From contig NZ_CP019699.1 in assembly GCF_002005165.1 (NCBI RefSeq), positions 2,914,001-2,978,000 on the forward strand: a DNA stretch of 64,000 nt. Direction: 5' to 3'. This stretch comes from Novibacillus thermophilus. GTDB lineage: Bacteria; Bacillota; Bacilli; Thermoactinomycetales; Novibacillaceae. Numbering within the stretch: the first letter of the stretch is position 1; each line of letters starts with the position of its first letter. Shown here in pieces: positions 16,802-25,884 of the stretch. The notes under the pieces are model-generated. The model saw only the letters and a list, made by a program, of their open reading frames with translations. It was not told where the DNA came from and searched no databases. The position numbers and the translations under genes were made by a program.

Positions 16802-18091
16802 GTGAAACGTTTGTTCATCAATGCTGTCATCGTCACCGCAAACGAAAAAGACGACGTTGTTGAAGGAGCCATGGCCGTAGAGGGCGACAAAATTGCATAT
16901 ATCGGAAAAACCCCAGAGAACGTGTGGGCTTACGACGACGTCATCGATGTGCGCGGTAAACTGATAATGCCAGGGCTGATCAACACGCACGGCCACGCGG
17001 CTATGTCCCTGTTGCGCGGTTTTGCCGACGACTTGCCGCTCAAAGAGTGGCTGGAGACCAAGATTTGGCCTGTAGAAGACAAATTCGGCCCGCAACACGT
17101 CAAGTGGGGCACGTATTTGTCCATTTTGGAAATGATAAAAAGCGGGACGACAACTTTCGTCGACATGTACGACTACATGGACGAAGTGGCCCACGCCGTC
17201 ATGCAGTCGGGCATCAGGGCGTGTTTGAGCAGGGGCATTATCGGGCTCGGGTCAAAGGAAGAGCAGGAAAACAAATTGAAAGACGCGACGCGATTTGTCC
17301 AGGAGTGGCACGGCGCCGCAGGAGGCAGAATTACCACGATGATGGCTCCACACGCTCCATATACGTGCCAACCCGACTTGATTACGCAAATTGTGGACCA
17401 GTCCACCGCGTTGAATGTTCCGATTCACGTCCACATGTCCGAAACGGCCCGGGAAGTGCAGCAAAATGTGGAAGAGTACGGCAAACGCCCAGTCGCCCAC
17501 TTACTGGAGCTCGGCGTGTTCGACCGACCGACTCTCGTCGCCCACGCCGTCCATGTCAACGACGACGAAATAGACATTTTAGTACATAAAGACGTCAAAA
17601 TATCGCACAACCTGGGAAGCAACTTGAAACTGGGGAGCGGTGTCGCCCCGATTCCAACAATGCTGAAAAAAGGCTTGCGCCCATCCCTCGGAACAGACGG
17701 CGCGGCCAGCAACAACAACCTCGACATGATGGAAGAAATGCGCTTGGCTGCCCTGGTGCACAAAGGGACGACACAAGATCCGACCGCCGTCCCGGCTGCT
17801 ACCGCGTTAAAAATGGCGACACGATACGGAGCTGAAGCTGCCTTTTTAAGTGAATTGGGTTCGTTGGAAGTAGGAAAAAAAGCAGATTTCATCACCCTCG
17901 ACATAAAGGGAGCCCACTGGTTGCCCCACCACGACTTCCTATCTCATGTCGTGTACAGTGCAACCAGCAGTGACGTGCAAGATGTGTACGTGAACGGCCG
18001 TCCGCTCATGCGCAATAGACAATGTCTCACACTGGACGAGGAGCGCATTCATTATCAAGTTAATAAGGTGTGGGGGCAGTTACACATATAA
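16802..18091 (+). CDS. mtaD: 5-methylthioadenosine/S-adenosylhomocysteine deaminase
   Basis: Amidohydrolase-fold zinc enzyme that deaminates MTA/SAH to inosyl forms; related proteins deaminate other adenosines. Of 429 residues, the metal site is formed by His63 and His65 (NTHGHAAMS), HVHMSETAREV, and GTDGAASNNNLDMMEEM with its metal Asp. GTG start with GAGAGGAGAG upstream. It is a single gene between ligD-polymerase and the sensor kinase. The family call is firm; exact substrate preference is not visible. Confidence 0.9.
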   Translation: MKRLFINAVIVTANEKDDVVEGAMAVEGDKIAYIGKTPENVWAYDDVIDVRGKLIMPGLINTHGHAAMSLLRGFADDLPLKEWLETKIWPVEDKFGPQHVKWGTYLSILEMIKSGTTTFVDMYDYMDEVAHAVMQSGIRACLSRGIIGLGSKEEQENKLKDATRFVQEWHGAAGGRITTMMAPHAPYTCQPDLITQIVDQSTALNVPIHVHMSETAREVQQNVEEYGKRPVAHLLELGVFDRPTLVAHAVHVNDDEIDILVHKDVKISHNLGSNLKLGSGVAPIPTMLKKGLRPSLGTDGAASNNNLDMMEEMRLAALVHKGTTQDPTAVPAATALKMATRYGAEAAFLSELGSLEVGKKADFITLDIKGAHWLPHHDFLSHVVYSATSSDVQDVYVNGRPLMRNRQCLTLDEERIHYQVNKVWGQLHI

Positions 18092-18118
18092 GCGGGCAGA
18101 ACAACAGGAGGGGAAAAC

Positions 18119-19720
18119 GTGAAGATTGCCGTGCGTACGAAAATTATCGGGTTGACGCTCGGGTTGATGACGTTTGTCATCCTCGTGCTGTCTAGTATTT
18201 TCGCTTTCATTGAAGCAGCCGAGATCGAAGAGACGATAGGTGATAAAGCGTTGAGCACGGCAGTCCTCGTCGCCCAGACCCCCTTAGTGGTTCAAGCCTT
18301 CGAACAAGACGATCCTTCTGAAACACTGCAACCGTTTGCAGAGCAGGTTCGTAAACAGACTGGTGCCGACTTCGTCGTGATCGGAAATAGCGAATCCATT
18401 CGGTACTCGCATCCTGAAGAGCGGAAAATAGGAAAGAAAATGGTGGGTGGGGACAACGACCGGGCCCTCGTCGACGGGGAGTCGTACATATCGAAAGCGA
18501 CAGGATCCCTCGGCCCCTCCCTCAGAGGGAAATCCCCCATTTTGGATGACGATGGGGAAATTATTGGCATCGTTTCGGTCGGTTTTATGATCGAAGACAT
18601 TCGCAGTTTGCTGTTTAAAAAGCTCGGTGCCATCGGCTTATTTGCTTTAGTCGCACTCGCTCTGGGGTTTGTCGGAAGTATCTTTCTCGCCAAAAGTATC
18701 AAGCGGGACATGTATGATTTGGAACCGTACCAAATCGCTGCCCTCTATCGCGAACGAATGGCCATTTTGCAAGCCATTCGAGAGGGAATTGTCGCTTTGG
18801 ACAAAAACAATCGGGTGACGATGCTCAACGACTCTGCCCGGCAAATGCTCGGGATTGTAGGAGACATCGAAGGAAAACCGATTAACGAAGTACTGCCCGA
18901 CGCTGAAATGACCAGCGCGCTCACGAGCGGTAAAACCGAACACAATGAAGAATTTTACCACAACGGGCTTGTATTTATCGTCAATTGCCAGCCCATCGTT
19001 GAAAACGGTTCAATAGAAGGAGTCGTTGCCAGTTTTCGGGACAAAACTGAAATGATTCAAATGGCGAACACCTTGTCAGATATTAAACGTTACACAGACG
19101 ATCTTCGAGCACAAAATCACGAGTTTACGAACAAACTGTACGTCCTCTCGGGGTATTTGCAATTGGGCCACTACGACAAAGCGATCGACCTGATACAGCA
19201 AGAAGCGGGCATTCACGAAAAAGGGAGTCGCATGCTCTTCACGCACATTCACGATCCTACTGTCCAGGCTATTCTCGTCGGAAAGATGGCAAAAGCCTCT
19301 GAAAAGAAAATCCACTTCACCATAGATGAAAACAGCTCGCTCGATCCCCTTCCGTCCCATATTGGACAAGCCCAGTTAATTTCAGTATTGGGCAATGTCA
19401 TCGACAATGCGATAGACGCTGTTATACAGAGCGCGAAACAAGAAGTACGCTTTTTTGCGACGGATATCGGACACGACATCGTTTTTGAAGTCATCGATTC
19501 GGGACCTGGCGTGCCGGATAACGTGGAGCTCTTGTTTCGAAAAGGATATACCAACAAGTCTACAGGTCAGAACGAGCGAGGATTCGGGCTGGCGATTGTA
19601 AAGCAGGCTGTGGAAGAGATGGGCGGTATGATTGAAGTGGTCAACCGTTCGAACGGAGGTGCTGTTTTCACAATCTTTTTACCCAAAAAAGACGCAAGGG
19701 AGGAGAGTGTCATTCCATGA
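18119..19720 (+). CDS. Sensor histidine kinase, CitA/DcuS family
   Basis: A 533-residue membrane kinase. A membrane helix at about 10-30, an extracytoplasmic PAS-like sensor to about 165, a second helix at about 167-190, a cytoplasmic PAS, the phospho-acceptor QNHEFTNKL near residue 340, and an ATPase domain with LGNVIDNAIDA, DSGPGVP and ERGFGLAIVKQ. CitA/DcuS kinases sense C4-dicarboxylates or citrate outside the cell. ATGA overlap with the response regulator and the tctCBA genes downstream suggest it controls tricarboxylate uptake. Confidence 0.92.
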   Translation: MKIAVRTKIIGLTLGLMTFVILVLSSIFAFIEAAEIEETIGDKALSTAVLVAQTPLVVQAFEQDDPSETLQPFAEQVRKQTGADFVVIGNSESIRYSHPEERKIGKKMVGGDNDRALVDGESYISKATGSLGPSLRGKSPILDDDGEIIGIVSVGFMIEDIRSLLFKKLGAIGLFALVALALGFVGSIFLAKSIKRDMYDLEPYQIAALYRERMAILQAIREGIVALDKNNRVTMLNDSARQMLGIVGDIEGKPINEVLPDAEMTSALTSGKTEHNEEFYHNGLVFIVNCQPIVENGSIEGVVASFRDKTEMIQMANTLSDIKRYTDDLRAQNHEFTNKLYVLSGYLQLGHYDKAIDLIQQEAGIHEKGSRMLFTHIHDPTVQAILVGKMAKASEKKIHFTIDENSSLDPLPSHIGQAQLISVLGNVIDNAIDAVIQSAKQEVRFFATDIGHDIVFEVIDSGPGVPDNVELLFRKGYTNKSTGQNERGFGLAIVKQAVEEMGGMIEVVNRSNGGAVFTIFLPKKDAREESVIP

Positions 19721-20397
19721 TCAACGTGTGCATCAGCGAAGATGACTACCGCATTGCTGACATCCACGAAGAGCTCGTGTCGCAAGTGGCCGGATTTCAA
19801 TGCGTCGGGAAAGCCCTCAATGCCGCGGATACGATCAGTCTTTTAAAGCGGAGGCCAGTGGATCTCGTCATTTTGGACATATACCTGCCGGATGAGCTAG
19901 GTGCGGAAATGCTGCCGAAAATGAGGGAACAGTTTCCGTCCGTAGACGTCATTATTATTTCCGCTTCCACTGAAAATGAGCATCTACACTCGGCCCTTCG
20001 TTACGGGACGTTTGACTTTATTATAAAACCGGTATCTCTCCCTCGATTGAAACGCACGTTAGAGCGCTACCGCCATTACAGGGAAACGCTGTTGGCACAA
20101 GATTCGGTCACTCAAGAACGTATTGACAGACTCATCGGACACGTCCCACCTGATTCACACCCCCTTCCCAAGGGGATTGACTCGTTAACGCTGGACAAAG
20201 TAAGGCAATTGCTTCAAGAGACACCGACAGGCATAACAGCCGGAGAAATGGGAAAACGTCTCGGCGCTTCCAGAACGACGGCCAGGCGGTATCTTGAATA
20301 CCTCATATCAGTGAATGAAGCGGAGGCACAGCCGATCTACGGCGTAGTCGGGCGTCCGGAGCGCCGATATTTTTTGCGTCCGCGGTGCACAAAATGA
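19717..20397 (+). CDS. Response regulator, CitB/DcuR family
   Basis: 226 residues. The receiver domain has acidic residues at EDD (8-10), the phosphorylated Asp54 in VILDIYLP, and Lys in IIKPVS. The C-terminal domain carries a helix-turn-helix (GITAGEMGKRLGASRTTARRYLEYL), as in CitB/DcuR/MalR. It starts inside the kinase stop (ATGA) and most likely activates the tct operon that begins 108 bases downstream. Confidence 0.92.
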   Translation: MINVCISEDDYRIADIHEELVSQVAGFQCVGKALNAADTISLLKRRPVDLVILDIYLPDELGAEMLPKMREQFPSVDVIIISASTENEHLHSALRYGTFDFIIKPVSLPRLKRTLERYRHYRETLLAQDSVTQERIDRLIGHVPPDSHPLPKGIDSLTLDKVRQLLQETPTGITAGEMGKRLGASRTTARRYLEYLISVNEAEAQPIYGVVGRPERRYFLRPRCTK

Positions 20398-20434
20398 ACA
20401 AAATAGAGATTTATATTTTTAATGCACAATATTT

Positions 20435-20448
20435 TGTTAACGCTTACA
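20435..20448 (+). promoter_or_regulatory. Catabolite-responsive (cre) element upstream of tctC
   Basis: TGTTAACGCTTACA fits the CcpA binding consensus TGNNANCGNTNNCA at every fixed position. It lies 57 bases before the tctC start, in a place where CcpA binding would repress transport genes when sugars are present. Confidence 0.6.
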
Positions 20449-20504
20449 ATCTTCGTCAAATGTTTTACGATAGTGCCAACTGAACCAAAGGAGAGGTGAC
20501 TTCG

Positions 20505-21502
20505 GTGAAGAAAATTCTGATGCTCAGTTTGGCACTGCTATTGACGAGTTTAACCGCTTGTGCCAGTGACGACGGGGAATCGACGGCAGAAGGACAATGG
20601 GAACCGGAAAAGTCGATTGAAATTGTCGCGCCTGCCGGCGCAGGGGGAGGCTGGGATACGACGGCGAGAATGGCTGCTGAGGTGTTTGAACAAGAAGGGA
20701 TCATCGACAAAGGCATGGCCGTCGTGAACAAGGAAGGAGGCGGTGGTGCAGTCGGATGGTCGTACATTGCAGGGAAAAGGGGAGATCCTCACTTTTTGTT
20801 TGTAGCGTCCCCCCGCTGTTACTCGTTCCGTTAAACGGACAGTCTGAATACCGTTACGATGATTTTACGCCAATCGCCAATGTGATTTCCGATTACGCCG
20901 CTTTTGCAGTGCGGGCTGATGCGAAATGGGACAACCTGAACGATTTGTTCGCGGACATGAAGGAAAGCCCGTCTGACATAACAGTTATCGGGGAGTCGTC
21001 CCCCGGCAGTATGGATCACATTCAATTCGCCAAAATCGCAAAGGCAGCCGGTGTCGATATCACAAAAATTAAATACGTGTCCGCGCAGGACGGCAGTGCC
21101 ATGACGAACTTGCTCAACGGGAGTGCCGACGTATATTCAACCGGTGTCACTGAAACAATTGAGCAAGTCCGTGCCGGCAAAATTAAAGTGTTGGGGGTGA
21201 CTTCTGAAGAACGTCTGACAGGCGACGTGATGGAAGACTTCCCCACCGCGAAAGAACAAGGCATTGATGAGACCTTTGTCAACTGGCGTGGGTTTTTTGG
21301 ACCACCGGATATGAGTGAATCTGCACGCATTTACTACGAAGAAAAATTCAAGCAGCTGAATGACTCTGAAGGGTGGCAGGACATTCGCGAGAAATACGGG
21401 TGGAATGAATGGTTTATGGACAGTGAAGATTTCGAGGTGTTCTTGTCGGAAGAAGAACAGTCTATGCAGGAGTTGCTGGATGAGCTCGGACTGGGTGACT
21501 AG
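20505..21502 (+). pseudogene. tctC: Tricarboxylate-binding lipoprotein TctC, frameshifted
   Basis: Extracytoplasmic binding protein of the tripartite tricarboxylate transporter. GTG 20505 starts a lipoprotein signal peptide with lipobox LTAC. The first frame reads IEIVAPAGAGGGWDTTAR to GDPHFLFVASP and ends at 20834. The remaining two thirds (PLLLVPLNGQSEYRYDDFTPIANV to the stop at 21502) are one frame over. Adding one C to the C-run at 20809-20814 joins them into a full-length protein of about 332 residues. Likely an assembly error because tctB and tctA are intact. Confidence 0.85.
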
Positions 21503-21559
21503 AGGGCTGCACCACTCAGTATTCCTGGTCTTGAAAAAGTTTGGACAGGGTGAAATGCG

Positions 21560-22018
21560 ATGTTAAAACCGACCGACCGAAAAATCAGTCTCGTTTTAAT
21601 TGCAATTTCCATCTGGTATGTCTATTTAAGCTTGCGATTGCCCAGTTATCCGTACGTCCCAGTAGATGCCGATGTGGTACCGATTGGACTCGGTACACTC
21701 TTGCTCATATTGTCGCTAATCCTGTTTTTCAGTTCCGATCGAGAAAGTGAAGACAAAGAGCAAAAGCGAACGGTATCAAAACAACAGGCTGGGAAACTGT
21801 TCGGTGTGTTTCTATTCCTGCTCCTTTATGTCGCATTGCTGGAGAGGGTCGGATTCATTGCGGTATCGACGCTGTTTTTGTTTACGTGTACCCGCTTTCT
21901 CGGTTATCGGCGGAACATCGTTAACGGTATCGTTTCCATAGTCGTTCCGTCCGTTCTCTACACATTGTTTCGATATGGTTTAGGCATCCATCTGCCGCAA
22001 GGTATCGCTCCCTTTTGA
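21560..22018 (+). CDS. tctB: Tricarboxylate transporter small membrane subunit TctB
   Basis: 152 residues with four membrane helices (IAISIWYVYLSLRL, GLGTLLLILSLILFF, GVFLFLLLYVALLERV, VSTLFLFTCTRF...), typical in size and pattern of TctB. It sits between tctC and tctA in the usual order. ATG 21560 with a weak AGGGTGAAA site. Function of TctB within the transporter is structural support of the large subunit. Confidence 0.85.
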   Translation: MLKPTDRKISLVLIAISIWYVYLSLRLPSYPYVPVDADVVPIGLGTLLLILSLILFFSSDRESEDKEQKRTVSKQQAGKLFGVFLFLLLYVALLERVGFIAVSTLFLFTCTRFLGYRRNIVNGIVSIVVPSVLYTLFRYGLGIHLPQGIAPF

Positions 22019-22040
22019 ACGTGAGGTGAAGGATGTGGCC

Positions 22041-23537
22041 ATGCTCGACGGTCTTGTGAGCGGCATTCAAACAGCTTTCAGTCTGCAAGGTTTGTTGTTC
22101 GTCTTCATCGGTGTTTTGGTCGGCACGTTTATCGGCATGATGCCGGGACTAGGGCCTATTAGCGCCATTGCGCTCATGATTCCCGTCACGTACGGAATGG
22201 ATCCGGCAGTAGCCCTAATTTTAATGGCCGGTGTTTACTACGGCGCTATTTTCGGAGGCTCTACGTCATCCATCTTGTTAAACGCTCCAGGTATTTCCGG
22301 AACGGTGGCAACGGCGTTCGACGGCTACCCGATGGCGCAGAGAGGAGATGCGGGCAAAGCTCTCGCTATAGCGGCAATTGCGTCTTTCGTCGGAGGCACA
22401 GTTAGTGTCATTCTGCTCATGCTGTTTGCACCAGTGCTGTCCAGCGTGGCAATCGTGTTCGGCCCACCGGAGTATTTCGCCTTGATGTTACTCGGGCTAA
22501 CGGCGATTACCAGTCTATCTGAAGGTTCGACGGTGAAAGCGTTAATTTCGGCCGTGCTCGGTTTCATGGCCGTCACCGTCGGCATCGATTCGCAAACCGG
22601 AACGCCGCGTTTCACTTTTGGTAATCCTAACCTTTTGGAAGGGATCGACTTCCTCGTAGTGGCTCTCGGGCTGTTCGCTCTCGCGGAAGTGTGCACGCTG
22701 GTCGCCCATCGTAAACCGGCATTTAATAGCCACAATAAAACGATTGGCAGTCTGAAATTGACGAAAGCGGATTTTAAGGAAATGAGCGGGCCGATGGGAC
22801 GCCATTCGTTGATTGGTTTTATTCTCGGAGTCCTCCCCGGGGCCGGTGCGACAATCGCTTCGTTTATCAGCTATGTCTTGGAAAAGCGGTTGTCCAAGCA
22901 TCCTTCGGAATTTGGCAAAGGTTCTATCAAAGGTTTGACTGCACCCGAGACAGCTAATAACGCTGCCACGAGCGGAGCTTTTGTACCGTTACTCAGTCTC
23001 GGCATCCCGGGCTCCGGTACGACCGCGGTACTGCTCGGGGCGCTGCTCGTCCTCGATGTCAATCCGGGACCACTACTCATGCAAGATCGACCGGACATAT
23101 TCTGGGGAGTGATCGTCAGCATGTATATCGGAAACGTTTTTTTGCTGATCTTAAATCTCCCTCTCATCCCTTATATTGCCAAAGTTCTGGCTATACCGCG
23201 CCCGATGTTGATTTCGCTCATCATCGTGTTTTGTGTCATCGGTGTGTACGCCATCAGTTTTAATGTCTTCGATCTTTACGTATTGTTGGCATTTGGTGCT
23301 ATTGGGTACTTGATGCGGCTGTTTTCCTTTCCGGCAGCTCCTTTTATTCTGGCCTTCATTCTCGGCGGGATGATGGAGAACGCCCTCAGGCAAAGTTTGA
23401 CGATATCAAACGGCCAACTCTCGATCTTTTGGTCTCAGCCGATCGCCTTTTCCCTCCTGATTTTGGCACTGCTTTCTTTAGCCCTTCCCGCATGGCAATC
23501 TTTCCGCTCCGGAAAAAGGACAGGCGGCAGCCATTGA
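22041..23537 (+). CDS. tctA: Tricarboxylate transporter large permease TctA
   Basis: About 498 residues with some 11-12 membrane helices. The family signature GTFIGMMPGLGPISAIALMIPVTYGMDP is near the start and GVLPGAGATIASFISYVLEKRLSK in the middle, the two repeated halves of TctA. I prefer ATG 22041 (AAGGATGTGGCC ahead); GTG 22026 would add five residues. A secondary, probably proton- or sodium-driven, uptake system together with TctC and TctB. A terminator follows at 23571. Confidence 0.92.
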   Translation: MLDGLVSGIQTAFSLQGLLFVFIGVLVGTFIGMMPGLGPISAIALMIPVTYGMDPAVALILMAGVYYGAIFGGSTSSILLNAPGISGTVATAFDGYPMAQRGDAGKALAIAAIASFVGGTVSVILLMLFAPVLSSVAIVFGPPEYFALMLLGLTAITSLSEGSTVKALISAVLGFMAVTVGIDSQTGTPRFTFGNPNLLEGIDFLVVALGLFALAEVCTLVAHRKPAFNSHNKTIGSLKLTKADFKEMSGPMGRHSLIGFILGVLPGAGATIASFISYVLEKRLSKHPSEFGKGSIKGLTAPETANNAATSGAFVPLLSLGIPGSGTTAVLLGALLVLDVNPGPLLMQDRPDIFWGVIVSMYIGNVFLLILNLPLIPYIAKVLAIPRPMLISLIIVFCVIGVYAISFNVFDLYVLLAFGAIGYLMRLFSFPAAPFILAFILGGMMENALRQSLTISNGQLSIFWSQPIAFSLLILALLSLALPAWQSFRSGKRTGGSH

Positions 23538-23570
23538 AGTTTCTGATCGTTCAAAATCTCAACACGTCGT

Positions 23571-23600
23571 ACTGGCCGGTCTATTGTCCGGCCAGTTTTC
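23571..23600 (+). terminator. Terminator of the tctCBA operon
   Basis: ACTGGCCGG (23571-23579) and CCGGCCAGT (23588-23596) form a perfect 9-base stem followed by TTTT. Confidence 0.85.
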
Positions 23601-23689
23601 AAGCGAGCTTCTGAAAAACGGCAAACTTCAACTTCTTAACTTTAGGAGAGAACTGGATAAAGCTCGGATCGGATGCTGGGGAACGCAGA

Positions 23690-24090
23690 CACAGGCCTTT
23701 TTGGCTGAGGGGAATTGCGTCATAAACGGTTCGACGTGTGAATGACGTCTCGTTGTTGTTCCTCGCCGATGTGTCAGTGAACACGAGTGAAACGGAATCA
23801 GTATGATCCGCCATGGGGAAAATGGCGGCCGTCGTCTCTAAAGCGACGAGTGCCGAAAATTTCGGTGACCGTTCGCAAAAGCGTACATGCCGGGCGTGAC
23901 GCTTTAGCAGACCGGTCTTTGGAGAAAATATCGCCTGCCGCTTTCAGGGGGAGAGTTGGCGGTGATGGGGCCGGAGGCGGCCAAAACGCCGTGTACGGCA
24001 ACACAATGGCTGAATTTCGTTCTGATTTTTTTCAGGGAAAACGGGAAGCATATGAACAGAAATATTCATTAACGCGACCGCGTCACTAGA
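23690..24090 (+). pseudogene. Remnant of an acyl-CoA carboxylase carboxyltransferase subunit
   Basis: Fragments of one PccB/MmdA-type protein can be read in changing frames: VSLLFLADVS near 23745-23775, MIRHG near 23803-23817, KMAAVVSKAT near 23818-23850, VPKISVTVRKSVHAG near 23848-23892, LAVMGPEAA near 23955-23981, and NAVYGNTMAEF...GKREAYEQKYSL to a stop at 24090. The order matches the C-terminal third of the family. There are several frameshifts and at least one stop, and the N-terminal two thirds are gone, so this is real decay, unlike the single-base breaks elsewhere. Boundaries are approximate. Confidence 0.7.
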
Positions 24091-24152
24091 TTCTGTACTT
24101 TAAATTAATCAAACGTTTAGACGTGTACCGATTTTTAAATTTAAGACTGAAA

Positions 24153-24178
24153 CAAAAAAATGCCCGGTTAAACCGGGC
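24153..24178 (-). terminator. Terminator of the small minus-strand gene at 24217
   Basis: On the minus strand: GCCCGG, loop TTTAA, CCGGGC, then ATTTTTTT. It lies 38 bases after the stop codon. Confidence 0.8.
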
Positions 24179-24216
24179 TGACAGCGGTAGGCATAGGTAG
24201 GACATTTTGGGATATA

Positions 24217-24432
24217 CTAACGGTGACAAGACGAACACTCTGCGTCTATGCGAATGTGAAATCGCGGTCGCGATGTCTCCATCCAGTCTCCGTTAGTCAA
24301 ACGATGACGGTAAGCCAGTGAAGCACAGCACTGTTCATTCACTTTTTCTTCAACCCATTGGGGAGCAATCCCCAGTTCCTGCAGATGTTTGGACAGGGAC
24401 GGGTCCAGGGAGTGCAACCAGCTGACCAGCAC
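24217..24432 (-). CDS. Small cysteine-containing protein of unknown function
   Basis: 71 residues from a GTG at 24432 with AAGGAGG five bases upstream; the longer open frame beyond it has no ribosome site. It has a Cys pair (QCCASLAYRH) and ends with ECSSCHR, so it may bind a metal or form disulfides. A clear terminator follows on the same strand, which supports a real gene. No family recognised. It diverges from the lipoprotein gene at 24596. Confidence 0.6.
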   Translation of the reverse strand: MLVSWLHSLDPSLSKHLQELGIAPQWVEEKVNEQCCASLAYRHRLTNGDWMETSRPRFHIRIDAECSSCHR

Positions 24433-24595
24433 CCTCACCTCCTTGTCTCCTGTAGCTTTAGTATGGCACGTCCTTTCCGCACTATGTCTAACAACTTTTG
24501 TACGGTTTAGCCAGCACTTTTCCACGGCATGCAGTTCTAAAAAGCGTACGACTGACATATGTTTAGTGAGACCGTTTACAGACGGAGGGTCCGAA

Positions 24596-25291
24596 ATGCG
24601 CTTGTCGTGGAGAAATGCTGCAGTCATTCTCCTTCTGTGTTTGATCGTCGCCGCTTGCCAAAACGGCCAACAGGACAACAGTCCTCTCCAGAATCTTCCA
24701 CGTCCGGATCCTGCCGAAATCGAACAAGTGATCAACCGCTTTCTCCAAATGGATGATCCTGTCGCTTATCGACTGTGGGCCGAGATTGACGGAAAAACAG
24801 TTGCCAGCATGAAGGGAACGGCAACAGGGGAGAGGTGGCAACTGGAAGGAGAACATGTTCGACAGTCCTTTGTCCGGCTATCCGGCCGCGGGGACAAGGT
24901 GGAGTGGCAGACGGACAAAGAGAAAAACGACGCGCATACTGCTCCGGAAATGTTTTCTCCCCGTGAACATATGCAACAGTTAAAAAACGGATTTCGAAAT
25001 CTTTCGTGGGCTCCCGACAGCAGCAAACTGTCCCCGTCAGGTTGGAAAGCAGTGGCAATGTCTTTAACCGACGATCAAGTTGAGGAGTCGGTGCACACTA
25101 TGTTGGGCGACCAAATGGCGACCCCGGAAATCGTGCGCAACGTGGCACAAAGAATGGAAGTCCGGTATACACTTTGGTACAATGAACATAGCCTCGATTT
25201 ACATCAAATTCAGGTGGACGTCCTCAAGAGCGGGGAGACACGCGAACTCAAACGGCGCTTAATTTACTTGTTCGGGGAGTCGTCGGAGTGA
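24596..25291 (+). CDS. Lipoprotein of unknown function
   Basis: 231 residues. ATG 24596 has GGAGGG upstream; an open frame from 24389 has no start support. A signal peptide (NAAVILLLCLIVAAC) ends in a lipobox with Cys20, so the protein is probably lipid-anchored outside the membrane. The rest is about half charged or polar with no known motif; the pattern of beta strands recalls LppX/LolA-like lipoproteins, which is only a guess. The stop overlaps the next gene's GTG, so they are co-expressed. Confidence 0.75.
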   Translation: MRLSWRNAAVILLLCLIVAACQNGQQDNSPLQNLPRPDPAEIEQVINRFLQMDDPVAYRLWAEIDGKTVASMKGTATGERWQLEGEHVRQSFVRLSGRGDKVEWQTDKEKNDAHTAPEMFSPREHMQQLKNGFRNLSWAPDSSKLSPSGWKAVAMSLTDDQVEESVHTMLGDQMATPEIVRNVAQRMEVRYTLWYNEHSLDLHQIQVDVLKSGETRELKRRLIYLFGESSE

Positions 25292-25755
25292 AAAAGTGGT
25301 TTTTTATTGTCGGCATAGTAGTCCTTATCTTTATATGGCAACTGCTGCTCATCTATCGAGATTTCAAATCAGCAGAAGTCGCCAAGGCAGAAGACGCGTT
25401 AGCTGTAGCAAAGAGCGAAACGAATGTGGCTTCTGTCCTATCCGTTGACTACTATCCCGGAGACCGCGGCCATCACGTTATAACAGGAAAAAACCGTGAC
25501 GGAGAGAAAGTCGTCATTTGGGTGCAGGACGACGACGTATGGAGTGAACGTCTTTCTGACGGCGTCAGTCGGGACGACATTTTGTCCCAGTTGCCTGAAG
25601 CTAATATTAAACGGATCTTGCCGGGGCTTATCACGGAGAAAAACGGGGAGAAACGGCCCATTTGGGATGTGTACTACACGACTGAAGACGGAAAGGCGCA
25701 GTACGTGTACTTTGACTTTTTTACCGGTGAACAGATCCAGTCTATTTCACTGTGA
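25288..25755 (+). CDS. YpmB-like membrane-anchored PepSY-type protein
   Basis: 155 residues. One N-terminal membrane helix (FFIVGIVVLIFIWQLLLIYRDF) precedes an extracytoplasmic domain with KPIWDVYYTTEDGKAQYVYFDFFTGEQI-like sequence (here starting RPIWDVYYTT), the PepSY/DUF5590 pattern of B. subtilis YpmB. In Bacillus ypmB lies just upstream of aspB; here aspB is 4 kb away, so synteny partly supports the call. GTG start overlapping the lipoprotein stop by 4 bases. Confidence 0.75.
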   Translation: MKKWFFIVGIVVLIFIWQLLLIYRDFKSAEVAKAEDALAVAKSETNVASVLSVDYYPGDRGHHVITGKNRDGEKVVIWVQDDDVWSERLSDGVSRDDILSQLPEANIKRILPGLITEKNGEKRPIWDVYYTTEDGKAQYVYFDFFTGEQIQSISL

Positions 25756-25768
25756 GCCAAGCCACCGA

Positions 25769-25801
25769 GCCCGCTGCAACAAAACGTTGCGGCGGGCTTT
25801 T
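25769..25801 (+). terminator. Terminator after the YpmB-like gene
   Basis: GCCCGCTGCAAC pairs with GTTGCGGCGGGC over nearly its full length, loop AAAAC, then TTTT. Confidence 0.85.
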
Positions 25802-25884
25802 GTACAATTCTTCCATCATTTGAACGTATCCTTTTATGTTATACTTACGACAGTGAGAGAGTAGTAGAAGGGGGGGACGAGGCA

